The notes below the pieces were generated by a model, which had not been told where the DNA came from, did no database searches, and saw only the letters and a program-made list of their open reading frames with translations. 5,641 bases of DNA from ZC4RG29 sp036273935 (GTDB taxonomy: Bacteria; Bacteroidota; Bacteroidia; Cytophagales; Cyclobacteriaceae), in the NCBI GenBank assembly GCA_036273935.1, contig DASUGQ010000455.1:1-5641 (forward strand). The letters run 5' to 3'. This document shows, one piece after another, positions 1 through 5,641 of this stretch; position 1 is the stretch's first letter, and each line of letters opens with the position of its first letter. The position numbers and the translations under genes are program-made.

Positions 1-1320
1 TTGGGGGCGTTCAATATTATCGTCGGCGTTCCGCTGCAATTGGACTTTGCCAATCCTCAATACTGGATCTTCGCTCTTTTGTTGATTTTTCTTACCGGCC
101 TGCTGTCGGGCAGTTATCCTGCTTTTTACCTGTCTTCCTCGCAGCCACTCCGCGTGCTGAAAGGTGTATTCAAAAATGTTCATGCACTAATCACTCCGCG
201 TAAAGTTCTGGTGGTGCTGCAATTCACATTTGCTATTGTGCTAAGCATTGGTGCGATCATGGTCCAGCGCCAGATTCAGTATGCGATGGATCGCGATGCC
301 GGTTACGACCGGCCGGGCATAGTTTACAATTTCATGCAGGGAGAAGTGCCAGAACATTTTGAAGCCATTCGCAATGAACTCTTGAGCAGTGGAGCGGCTG
401 TTTCTGTTACCCGCGCTTTTTGCCCGGTCACCTACATTTGGGATGTGAACAATGGCTACAGCTGGCAAGGAAGTACCGAGGAGGATAAGAACTCGAGAAT
501 ATTCCTGCAGTTTGGCAGTGATGTTGATTTGGTTAAAACGTTTGGTGTTACCCTCAAACAAGGCCGGGACATTGACATTCACACATACCCATCAGACACT
601 GCTGCCATGCTGATAAATGAAAAGGCCGTGGAGATAATGGGCTTGAAGGATCCTGTTGGCGAAGTAATCAAAAATGAAAACGGAGAAGTATTTCAGGTGA
701 TCGGTGTGGTAAAGGATTTCATCGTGGGCTCACCTTACCAGGAGGTCGGCCCAATGATGATCAAGGGGTGGACAGAACGCTACGGTGCCGTTCACTTCCG
801 TTTGAATCCATCATTGAGTGTCGCGGAGGCATTGCGAAAGGCTGAGCAAGTATTTAAAAAGTACAACCCGGAATATCCATTTGAGTATTTTTTTGCTGAG
901 GACTATTATAACAGGAAGTTTGGCAACGAAAAGCAGACGGGAACACTCGCCATGCTGTTTGCCTCGCTGGCTATCTTCATTTCCTGTCTCGGGTTGTTTG
1001 GCCTCTCAGCTTGCATGGCCGAAAACAGGACGAAGGAAATCGGAATCCGAAAAGTATTGGGAGCCTCAACAAGTAGTATTACTGCGTTGATTTCAAAGGA
1101 GTTTGTGCGACTGGTGGTCTTTTCCATCATCGTTGCTTCTCCGCTGGCGTTTTACGTGGTGCATAACTGGTTGCAATCATTCAATTATCGCGTGCCCATT
1201 GGTGCTTCCGTTTTCCTGATCACCGCCGGGGCGGCTATTTTCATAGCAGTGGCTACAGTAAGCTTTCAGGCAATTCGGGCTGCAATGGCAAATCCGGTGA
1301 ACAGCCTTAGGTCAGAATGA
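1..1320 (+). CDS. FtsX/MacB-like ABC transporter permease, C-terminal half (5' end outside the window)
   Basis: This is an inner-membrane permease of the MacB/FtsX superfamily, which couples a cytoplasmic ATPase to changes in a periplasmic domain. The frame is open from the first base. Its first codon (TTG) is not a real start, because the protein aligns with the 872-aa permease at 2623-5241 only from about that protein's residue 436 onward. Roughly 430 N-terminal residues are therefore missing. Visible parts, in window residues: a TM segment around 21-44 ending in the GSYPAFYLSS motif; a TM around 66-89 (begins PRKVLVVLQF); a periplasmic MacB-core-like domain around 90-310; a TM around 315-337; the cytoplasmic motif TKEIGIRKVLGAS (344-356); and TMs around 368-390 and 401-425. 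It ends NPVNSLRSE, as does its paralogue apart from one residue. Over a 46-residue stretch around the KEIGIRK motif I count 32 identities with the paralogue. The substrate cannot be read from the sequence, and no ATPase gene is adjacent in the window. Family assignment is firm; the physiological role is unknown. Confidence 0.93.
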   Translation: MGAFNIIVGVPLQLDFANPQYWIFALLLIFLTGLLSGSYPAFYLSSSQPLRVLKGVFKNVHALITPRKVLVVLQFTFAIVLSIGAIMVQRQIQYAMDRDAGYDRPGIVYNFMQGEVPEHFEAIRNELLSSGAAVSVTRAFCPVTYIWDVNNGYSWQGSTEEDKNSRIFLQFGSDVDLVKTFGVTLKQGRDIDIHTYPSDTAAMLINEKAVEIMGLKDPVGEVIKNENGEVFQVIGVVKDFIVGSPYQEVGPMMIKGWTERYGAVHFRLNPSLSVAEALRKAEQVFKKYNPEYPFEYFFAEDYYNRKFGNEKQTGTLAMLFASLAIFISCLGLFGLSACMAENRTKEIGIRKVLGASTSSITALISKEFVRLVVFSIIVASPLAFYVVHNWLQSFNYRVPIGASVFLITAGAAIFIAVATVSFQAIRAAMANPVNSLRSE

Positions 1321-1338
1321 GCCTTGGTTGTAGAAGAG

Positions 1339-1356
1339 AGTTTGCGATCAGAGTGA
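1339..1356 (+). pseudogene. Relic 3' end of a lost permease gene (S-L-R-S-E-stop)
   Basis: Nineteen bases after the stop of the first permease, and in the same frame, six codons read S-L-R-S-E-stop. This is the same C-terminus carried by both permeases that end in the window. The nucleotides match the end of the permease at 2623-5241 (agt ttg aga tcg gag taa) better than the end of the gene just upstream. Counting the preceding codon, 17 of 21 bases match the former and 12 of 21 the latter. Homology fades upstream of the tail (A-L-V-V-E-E precedes it) but continues downstream into the spacer. I infer a remnant of another array member removed by deletion or recombination. The alternative, a small local duplication of the upstream gene's own end, fits less well because the codons differ so much. 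Confidence 0.6.
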
Positions 1357-1430
1357 AGTTAACAGTCGATCGTTAATCATGGGAGCCGGCAGACAGATGA
1401 TTTGATTAATTCTTTAGCATATGAAAAATG
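1339..1430 (+). repeat. Inter-permease spacer, copy A (permease tail + leader + ATGAAA start)
   Basis: This stretch aligns, with small gaps, to 5224-5327. Shared anchors in order are the SLRSE-stop tail, AA[C/T]AGTC (1361-1367), GCC (1386-1388), GAC followed by ATGA (1392-1400), TGAT[T/C]AATTC (1403-1412) and ATGAAA at 1421. The distance from AGTC to TGAT is 35 nt here and 34 nt in the other copy. The distance from TGATYAATTC to ATG is 8 nt in both. In the best-aligned part most differences are transitions, as expected of diverged homologous DNA. No Shine-Dalgarno is evident before 1421, and I see no convincing Bacteroidota promoter. The stretch from 1321 to 1420 is otherwise non-coding. Confidence 0.65.
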
Positions 1431-2626
1431 TAATTTTACTTGGAGCCATATTTCTCATTTCGGTTCATGTGTTTGCTCAACGAGCGAAGACAAAGGAAAC
1501 TGAATTGAAAATTCCAATGCAGGCATCTTTTTGGGAGCACGACAGTTCAAGCGCTGAGTTTATCACTCACCGAAATGTACCCGCAGTAAGAGGCAAAAAC
1601 GGAAGAGGATACCAGATCTTTCTTAAGGATCATGTCTTCTCAGACGGAACGATTGAGTTTGATGTTGAACTGGCAGGCATGGGTTTTCCCGGCATTAATT
1701 TCAGAATGTCGGAAGATCGAAAGAACGGAGAAAACTTTTACATCCGAGCGTTTGGACCGGTTAGCCCCGAGACCAGAACGACGTTACAGTATGCTGCCAT
1801 TATGGATGGCATGAGCATTTGGGATTTATCCGATGAATACCAGGCAGGCGCCACGATTTACCAGGAAGGTTGGAATCATGTTAAGCTCGTCATTTCAGGA
1901 TTGCAAATGAAAGCGTATGTGAATGACATGACCAGGCCGGCGCTAATAGTTCCTGAGTTAGAAGGCAGGCGAAAGTCAGGAGGTATTTCGCTTAGCGGTA
2001 ATGTAATTTATGCAAATCTTATTATCAAACCAGGTGCTATCGAAGATGTAAGACCTGAAGCGGGCTACACTTCTACTTACAGCGATCCGCGGTACCTGAG
2101 AAATTGGATGGTGAGTCCGCCCATTAATTTTCCGTTTGGTAAAGAAATCATTATGCCTCTTCCAAGTATGTATGGAACCCTCCAGGCTTCAGACCTCCCT
2201 GGCAGTACAACCCAATGGTCAGTGATTACTGCGGAGAGTCGGAGTATTGTTAATCTCAGCAGAAAATTTGGCCATGTACCGGATGATGCGAGAAGATTGG
2301 TGTGGCTCAAGACCACCATACATTCGGACAAAAATCAGGAGCGCGTCTTAAGTCTTGGTTTCAGCGACGAAGTCTGGTTGTTTATCAATGGACAAATACT
2401 CTACGTTGATAAAAATTATTTTGGCACACCAGGACAGAAAGAACCCAGAGCGAGATGTACCATCGAGAATACAAGCATCAAGCTTCCTCTTAGAGAAGGT
2501 GACAATGAAATTTTGATTGGGCTGGCGAACTATTTCTATGGATGGGGAATAATCGCGCGATTGGACAAGACCGATGGAATTCAACTTCCGAAGCAAAATA
2601 GCCAAACGCCAGGAAAGCAGGAATGA
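1421..2626 (+). CDS. Secreted concanavalin A-like (LamG/DUF1080-like) beta-sandwich protein, 401 aa
   Basis: The protein is exported. Residues 1-20 form a classical signal peptide: Lys2, a hydrophobic core, and V-F-A-Q at the cleavage site. There is no lipobox cysteine, so a soluble periplasmic or secreted product is expected. Residues about 30-204 look like a concanavalin A-like lectin/glucanase fold of the LamG/DUF1080 type: FSDGTIEFDVEL (73-84), GFPGINFRM (88-96), ENFYIRAF (104-111), then GWNHVKLVISG (from about 150) with an AYVND-type strand. This is the usual 'gather strands, W.hvk, vyvNg' order. The remaining part, to about residue 391, is a second beta-rich region with DEVWLFINGQ (316-325), reminiscent of jelly-roll/galactose-binding-like modules. 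No catalytic site can be identified, so carbohydrate binding or hydrolysis is only a possibility. The stop overlaps the next permease start (ATGA, 2623-2626), which implies co-expression. The start at 1421 is chosen because it immediately precedes the signal peptide; a nearby ATG at 1428 runs straight into TAA. Confidence 0.85.
   Translation: MKNVILLGAIFLISVHVFAQRAKTKETELKIPMQASFWEHDSSSAEFITHRNVPAVRGKNGRGYQIFLKDHVFSDGTIEFDVELAGMGFPGINFRMSEDRKNGENFYIRAFGPVSPETRTTLQYAAIMDGMSIWDLSDEYQAGATIYQEGWNHVKLVISGLQMKAYVNDMTRPALIVPELEGRRKSGGISLSGNVIYANLIIKPGAIEDVRPEAGYTSTYSDPRYLRNWMVSPPINFPFGKEIIMPLPSMYGTLQASDLPGSTTQWSVITAESRSIVNLSRKFGHVPDDARRLVWLKTTIHSDKNQERVLSLGFSDEVWLFINGQILYVDKNYFGTPGQKEPRARCTIENTSIKLPLREGDNEILIGLANYFYGWGIIARLDKTDGIQLPKQNSQTPGKQE
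2623..2626 (+). promoter_or_regulatory. ATGA stop/start overlap coupling the secreted protein to the permease
   Basis: The TGA ending the secreted-protein gene (2624-2626) overlaps the ATG at 2623. This is the classic arrangement for termination-reinitiation coupling and argues that both proteins come from one transcript. A second in-frame ATG lies at 2629. The homologous position is the only usable start in the next permease (5325), so initiation at 2629 is also possible; the product would be two residues shorter. Confidence 0.7.
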
Positions 2627-5241
2627 AAATGAACACACCTCCCAAACTCTTTCTTCAATTCTTCCGATGGTACTGCCATCCGAAGTTGTCGAAATACATC
2701 GAAGGGGACTTGATGGAGTTGTATGACGAGCGGGTGAAGCAGTTGGGGAAAAGGAAGGCAAATATAAAATTTATCATCGACGTGCTGTTGCTTTTCAAGC
2801 CCGGAATAATAAGACCTGCGAAGGAACATAGAAATGTAAACCACTATGCTATGTATAAAAGTTATTTCAAAATCAGTTGGAGGAATTTAATCAGAAATAA
2901 AGTATATGCTGCGATCAATATTGGTGGGCTTGCCCTGGGTATGTCGGTCGCACTGTTGATTGGCTTATGGATATATGATGAATTGTCATTCAACAAGTAT
3001 CACGAGAACTACAACCACATTGCGCGCGTCATGCAAAGAATGACGGTTAACGGAAGCACTGGTGAAAGTAAATATTTGCCTTTTCCGCTCGGGCCGGAAT
3101 TGCGTGAGAGTTACCAAAATGATTTTGAGCGTGTGGTCATGTCAACTTTCCTCCAGGATCGCATTATTTCAAATGGCGATAGAAAATTCAACCAGCTTGG
3201 TCAATACATGGAGCCAGGTGCCCCTGATATGCTCACGCTTAAGATGTTGAAGGGTACGCGCTCCGGCCTTAAAGAGATGCACTCAATTTTGTTATCCGAG
3301 TCCCTTGCCACTGCACTTTTTTCTGATGAGGATCCAATCAATAAGGTAGTGAGGATTGATGACCGGTATGATCTTAAAGTAACGGGTGTATATGAAAACC
3401 TTCCAAAAAATTCTGACTTCAATGAATTGACGTTCATTGCTCCATGGAACCTCTACATTGATGCCAACAAAGGTTGGCTGAACAGGTTCCTCGATTCATG
3501 GCGGGATGGCATGATTCAGATTTTTGTGCAGGTCCCCGCTCAGGCTGATATGGCCAGGGTCGAAAATAAAATTCAAAGCACAATACAAGACCATGTAAAG
3601 GAGGAGGAGAAGGTTTTTGACTTTCAAACCTTTCTTCACCCGATGGAGAAGTGGCACCTGTATAACAAATTTGAAAATGGCTATGCCACCGACGGACAGA
3701 TTCAGTTTGTATGGCTTTTCGGAATCATCGGTGTTTTTGTGTTGCTGCTGGCGTGTATCAACTTTATGAACCTGAGCACTGCGCGGTCTGAAAAACGCGC
3801 GAAGGAAGTCGGCATCCGAAAGTCGATCGGCTCCGTGCGCAATCAATTGGTCAACCAGTTCTTCAGCGAGTCAATCCTGATAACCTCCCTGGCATTCATA
3901 CTGTCGCTCAATATTGTTCTCACGACGCTGCCCTGGTTCAATCAAATTGCAGACAAGCAGATGAATATTCCATGGACGAATGAGTGGTTCTGGATTTCGT
4001 GCGTTGCATTCATCGTGCTTACCGGACTTATAGCCGGCAGCTACCCTGCACTATACCTGTCATCCTTCCAGGCGGTGAGCGTGCTGAAAGGAACATTCCG
4101 GGCGGGACGTTTTGCTTCTATTCCCCGACAAGTCCTGGTGGTGTTACAGTTCACCGTTTCTGTAACCCTGATCATAGGGACCATCGTCGTTTATCAGCAG
4201 ATTCAGTATACCATGGAAAGAGCGGTGGGTTATAACAGAGACCGCCTGATTTATCTCAACATGAAGACGAGTGGAATCCATGATCATTTTGAAGCGGTGA
4301 GAAATGAATTGATAGCCACTGGGGCAATAACGGATATATCTGAATCGAGCGCGGCAGCGAGTCAGGATTACGCTGCGAACTTTGGCACGTTTGAATGGAA
4401 AGGGAAAGACCCGAATTTCTCGGATGTATTTGGCGTGACCTGGGTGACGCCTGAGTATGGAAAAACGGTAGGCTGGGAAATTGTGGACGGAAGGGATTTT
4501 TCCAAGGACATTGAAAGTGACCGGAATGGAATGATCATCAACGAATCTGCCGTAAAGTACATGGGACTGGAACACCCGGTCGGTGAGATCATTAAACTGG
4601 AAGGACACCCCTTTACAATCCTTGGCGTGGTGAAAGACTTGCTCGTTGGATCGCCGTATGAATCTACCCGTCAGGCTATCTATATGCCCATGACCTGGGT
4701 TGGTAGTATCATTTCGATAAAGTTGAATCCTGCTATGAATACGCCGGTAGCCTTGGAGAAGGTTCGATCTGTTTTCAAAGCTTACGAACCAGCTATGCCA
4801 TTTGATTATGAGTTTGCGGACGAGCAGTACGCAAGAAAATTCATTAACGAGGTTCGAGTCGGTAAGCTTGCTTCCGTGTTTGCCGGACTGGCCATAATAA
4901 TCAGTTGCCTTGGATTGTTCGGCCTGGCCTCCTTCGTTGCCGAGCAGCGCACAAAAGAAATCGGCATTCGAAAAGTTGTTGGGGCGTCGGTATTCAATTT
5001 ATGGAAGATGCTCTCGAAAGATTTTGTGATCCTCGTGATTATCGCCTGTATTATCTCCATTCCGTCAGCTTACCATCTGATGCAACAATGGTTAAACACA
5101 TATGAATATCGCACGGACATTTCGTGGTGGGTTTTTGGTGTCACAGGAGTGGGGGCTTTGATGATCACGCTTGCTACTGTGAGTTATCAGGCCATCACGG
5201 CGGCGTTGATGAATCCGGTGAAGAGTTTGAGATCGGAGTAA
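2623..5241 (+). CDS. Duplicated FtsX/MacB-like ABC transporter permease with N-terminal permease prefix domain, 872 aa
   Basis: This is a complete inner-membrane permease. Residues 1-76 are a cytoplasmic prefix region (FFRWYCHPKL, IEGDLMELY, LGKRKA, then a hydrophobic FIIDVLLLF stretch near 50-58) of the type labelled 'permease prefix domain 2' in Bacteroidota proteins. The ordinary family N-terminus (MYKSYFKISWRNL) begins at Met77. The rest is two copies of one unit. Copy 1 has a TM at about 97-118, a periplasmic MacB-core-like domain at 119-360, and TMs at about 363-386, 417-437 and 455-476, with AKEVGIRK at 393-400. Copy 2 has a TM at about 505-525, periplasmic domain at 526-745, and TMs at about 749-772, 800-824 and 836-859, with TKEIGIRK at 777-784. 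That gives 8 TMs, against 4 in MacB. No Walker motifs are present and no ATPase gene is in the window. It is coupled upstream to the secreted beta-sandwich gene and followed by a paralogue. It could act in efflux, in lipoprotein or envelope handling, or as a mechanotransmitter; the substrate is unknown. Confidence 0.95.
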   Translation: MKMNTPPKLFLQFFRWYCHPKLSKYIEGDLMELYDERVKQLGKRKANIKFIIDVLLLFKPGIIRPAKEHRNVNHYAMYKSYFKISWRNLIRNKVYAAINIGGLALGMSVALLIGLWIYDELSFNKYHENYNHIARVMQRMTVNGSTGESKYLPFPLGPELRESYQNDFERVVMSTFLQDRIISNGDRKFNQLGQYMEPGAPDMLTLKMLKGTRSGLKEMHSILLSESLATALFSDEDPINKVVRIDDRYDLKVTGVYENLPKNSDFNELTFIAPWNLYIDANKGWLNRFLDSWRDGMIQIFVQVPAQADMARVENKIQSTIQDHVKEEEKVFDFQTFLHPMEKWHLYNKFENGYATDGQIQFVWLFGIIGVFVLLLACINFMNLSTARSEKRAKEVGIRKSIGSVRNQLVNQFFSESILITSLAFILSLNIVLTTLPWFNQIADKQMNIPWTNEWFWISCVAFIVLTGLIAGSYPALYLSSFQAVSVLKGTFRAGRFASIPRQVLVVLQFTVSVTLIIGTIVVYQQIQYTMERAVGYNRDRLIYLNMKTSGIHDHFEAVRNELIATGAITDISESSAAASQDYAANFGTFEWKGKDPNFSDVFGVTWVTPEYGKTVGWEIVDGRDFSKDIESDRNGMIINESAVKYMGLEHPVGEIIKLEGHPFTILGVVKDLLVGSPYESTRQAIYMPMTWVGSIISIKLNPAMNTPVALEKVRSVFKAYEPAMPFDYEFADEQYARKFINEVRVGKLASVFAGLAIIISCLGLFGLASFVAEQRTKEIGIRKVVGASVFNLWKMLSKDFVILVIIACIISIPSAYHLMQQWLNTYEYRTDISWWVFGVTGVGALMITLATVSYQAITAALMNPVKSLRSE
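2659..2688 (+). repeat. Near-identical prefix-domain patch, copy in the second permease
   Basis: Thirty bases encoding F-F-R-W-Y-C-H-P-K-L match 5367-5396 at 29 of 30 positions; the only difference is the third base of the Tyr codon (tac against tat). The flanking prefix codons are clearly more diverged at the nucleotide level. This is the longest near-exact direct repeat I noticed in the window, about 2.7 kb apart, and could be a recombination or gene-conversion tract between array members. Confidence 0.7.
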
Positions 5242-5327
5242 TGAGACAAAGATACTGGCCAATAGTCAGTAAGGAATGCATTGCCAATGACGAATGACCG
5301 GTGATCAATTCAAGTAATTATGAAATG
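5224..5327 (+). repeat. Inter-permease spacer, copy B (permease tail + leader + ATGAAA start)
   Basis: This copy aligns with 1339-1430. It holds the functional SLRSE-stop end of the second permease (5224-5241, with TAA immediately followed by TGA), AATAGTC (5261-5267), GCC (5283-5285), GAC followed by ATGA (5289-5297), TGATCAATTC (5302-5311), and ATGAAATG at 5320-5327. The region just after the stop is about 16 nt longer than in copy A. There is no obvious terminator hairpin with a T-run, so read-through from the second to the third permease is plausible. Nothing else is recognised in the 83-bp gap. Confidence 0.65.
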
Positions 5328-5328
5328 A
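5320..5328 (+). other. Two-codon mini-ORF (ATG AAA TGA) overlapping the third permease start
   Basis: The ATG at 5320 sits exactly where spacer homology places a gene start (8 nt after TGATYAATTC), but it reads Met-Lys-stop. Its TGA (5326-5328) overlaps the ATG at 5325-5327 that opens the third permease, as an ATGA junction. In the second permease the equivalent sequence has one more A, so both ATGs are in frame. This is either a relic of a one-base slip in the A-run or a minimal start-stop element that affects initiation. Only the sequence arrangement is certain. Confidence 0.5.
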
Positions 5329-5641
5329 AGCGACAAGACGACACACCTCCAGGACTCTTTCACCGCTTCTTCCGATGGTATTGCCATCCGAAGTTGCTGA
5401 AACATATAGAGGGTGATTTGATGGAGTTGTATAAGGAAAGCGTGAATCATTTAGGAAAGAGAAAGGCGGATGCAAAGTTTATTGTTGATGTGTTATTGTT
5501 ATTCAGGCCAGGGATCATCCGGTCCCCAAAAGGTTTTAAAGATTTAAACACCTACGGTATGTATAAGAGTTACTTTAAAATTGCGTTCCGGAGTCTTCTC
5601 AGCAAGAAGATTTATTCCTCCATCAATATTCTGGGGTTGTC
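5325..5641 (+). CDS. Third FtsX/MacB-like permease with prefix domain, N-terminal 105 residues (3' end outside the window)
   Basis: An open frame from ATG 5325 runs to the window edge and encodes 105 full codons. After M-K-R-Q-D-D it aligns without gaps to the prefix region of the permease at 2623-5241. Between the shared T-P-P and the Met that begins the core permease (residue 79, ATG at 5559), 51 of 73 residues are identical. Conserved blocks are FFRWYCHPKL, IEGDLMELY, LGKRKA, DVLLLF and PGIIR, followed by MYKSYFKIAFRSLL and the start of the first TM (SSINILGLS). Start 5325 is chosen because the upstream ATG at 5320 is out of frame and meets TGA after one codon. It is the third member of the tandem array and, by homology, should continue for about 2.3 kb as an 8-TM permease. 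Nothing here shows what it transports. Confidence 0.9.
   Translation, partial: MKRQDDTPPGLFHRFFRWYCHPKLLKHIEGDLMELYKESVNHLGKRKADAKFIVDVLLLFRPGIIRSPKGFKDLNTYGMYKSYFKIAFRSLLSKKIYSSINILGL
5367..5396 (+). repeat. Near-identical prefix-domain patch, copy in the third permease
   Basis: This is the partner of 2659-2688, identical at 29 of 30 positions, and encodes F-F-R-W-Y-C-H-P-K-L. Such conservation at the DNA level, including synonymous positions, points to recent common ancestry or gene conversion of this segment. Confidence 0.7.

Noticed and set aside
1359..1376. Imperfect palindrome TTAAC-N8-GTTAA in the first spacer, a possible operator or terminator stem
   Set aside because: Two of nine pairs mismatch, there is no T-run after it, and it is not conserved in the homologous spacer at 5242-5319.
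1401..1438. Possible Bacteroidota promoter (TTTG at 1401 with TAATTTTA at 1431)
   Set aside because: The gap between the elements is too long and the -7-like element lies inside the coding sequence; no other TAnnTTTG match at proper spacing was seen.
2569..2584. GACCGATGGAATTCAA near the end of the secreted-protein gene resembles the spacer element GACCGGTGATCAATTCAA at 5296-5313
   Set aside because: The distance to the next ATG is 38 nt rather than 6, and the surrounding sequence does not align, so chance similarity within coding DNA is more likely.
3598..3613. Purine-rich GGAGGAGGAG run resembling a strong Shine-Dalgarno
   Set aside because: It encodes K-E-E-E-K within the permease and no start codon follows at a suitable distance.
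4144..4608. A 154-codon open frame on the minus strand inside the second permease
   Set aside because: It lies wholly opposite a well-supported conserved permease and encodes nothing recognisable. The other minus-strand frames, such as 3496-3846, 2348-2761 and 241-582, are shadows of the same kind.
5257..5285. Weak inverted repeat (GGCCAAT ... ATTGCC) after the second permease as a terminator
   Set aside because: The stem is short with a bulge and a 16-nt loop, and no T-run follows.

Overview
The window reads as chromosomal DNA from a member of the Bacteroidota, most likely a Cytophagales-type organism. This is inferred from four things: large 8-TM FtsX/MacB-type permeases with an N-terminal 'permease prefix' region, a secreted protein whose signal peptide ends in F-A-Q, no clear Shine-Dalgarno sequences, and moderate GC content. 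All genes lie on the + strand and the window is almost fully coding. No tRNA, rRNA, CRISPR array, transposase or transporter ATPase is visible.

Layout. (1) 1-1320 is the C-terminal half of a duplicated FtsX/MacB-like permease whose 5' part lies outside the window. (2) 1321-1420 is a 100-bp spacer that still holds a short relic of another permease 3' end (S-L-R-S-E-stop, 1339-1356). (3) 1421-2626 encodes a 401-aa secreted protein with a concanavalin A-like (LamG/DUF1080-like) beta-sandwich and a second beta-rich C-terminal region. (4) 2623-5241 is a complete 872-aa permease, overlapping the previous gene by ATGA. (5) 5242-5324 is an 83-bp spacer. (6) 5325-5641 is the start of a third permease, cut by the window end.

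The permeases are tandem paralogues. Each complete one has a roughly 76-residue cytoplasmic prefix region, then two copies of a unit made of periplasmic MacB-core-like and FtsX domains, giving 8 predicted TM segments. No ATP-binding subunit accompanies them here. In this they resemble the 'duplicated orphan permeases' known from Acidobacteria, though ATPase and regulator genes could lie outside the window. The secreted beta-sandwich protein is translationally coupled to the middle permease, so the two may work together at the envelope. That link is inferred from gene order only.

The most informative unlabelled structure is in the spacers. The spacer before the secreted-protein gene and the one before the third permease align to each other from the permease tail (SLRSE-stop) to the ATGAAA start. 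This suggests the array arose by duplication of a permease-plus-spacer unit, that one permease copy was later lost between genes 1 and 2, and that the secreted-protein gene now sits at a position that once began a permease. The three starts also differ in the length of an A-run (5, 4 and 3 A's between ATG and TG). In the third permease this turns the upstream ATG into a two-codon mini-ORF.
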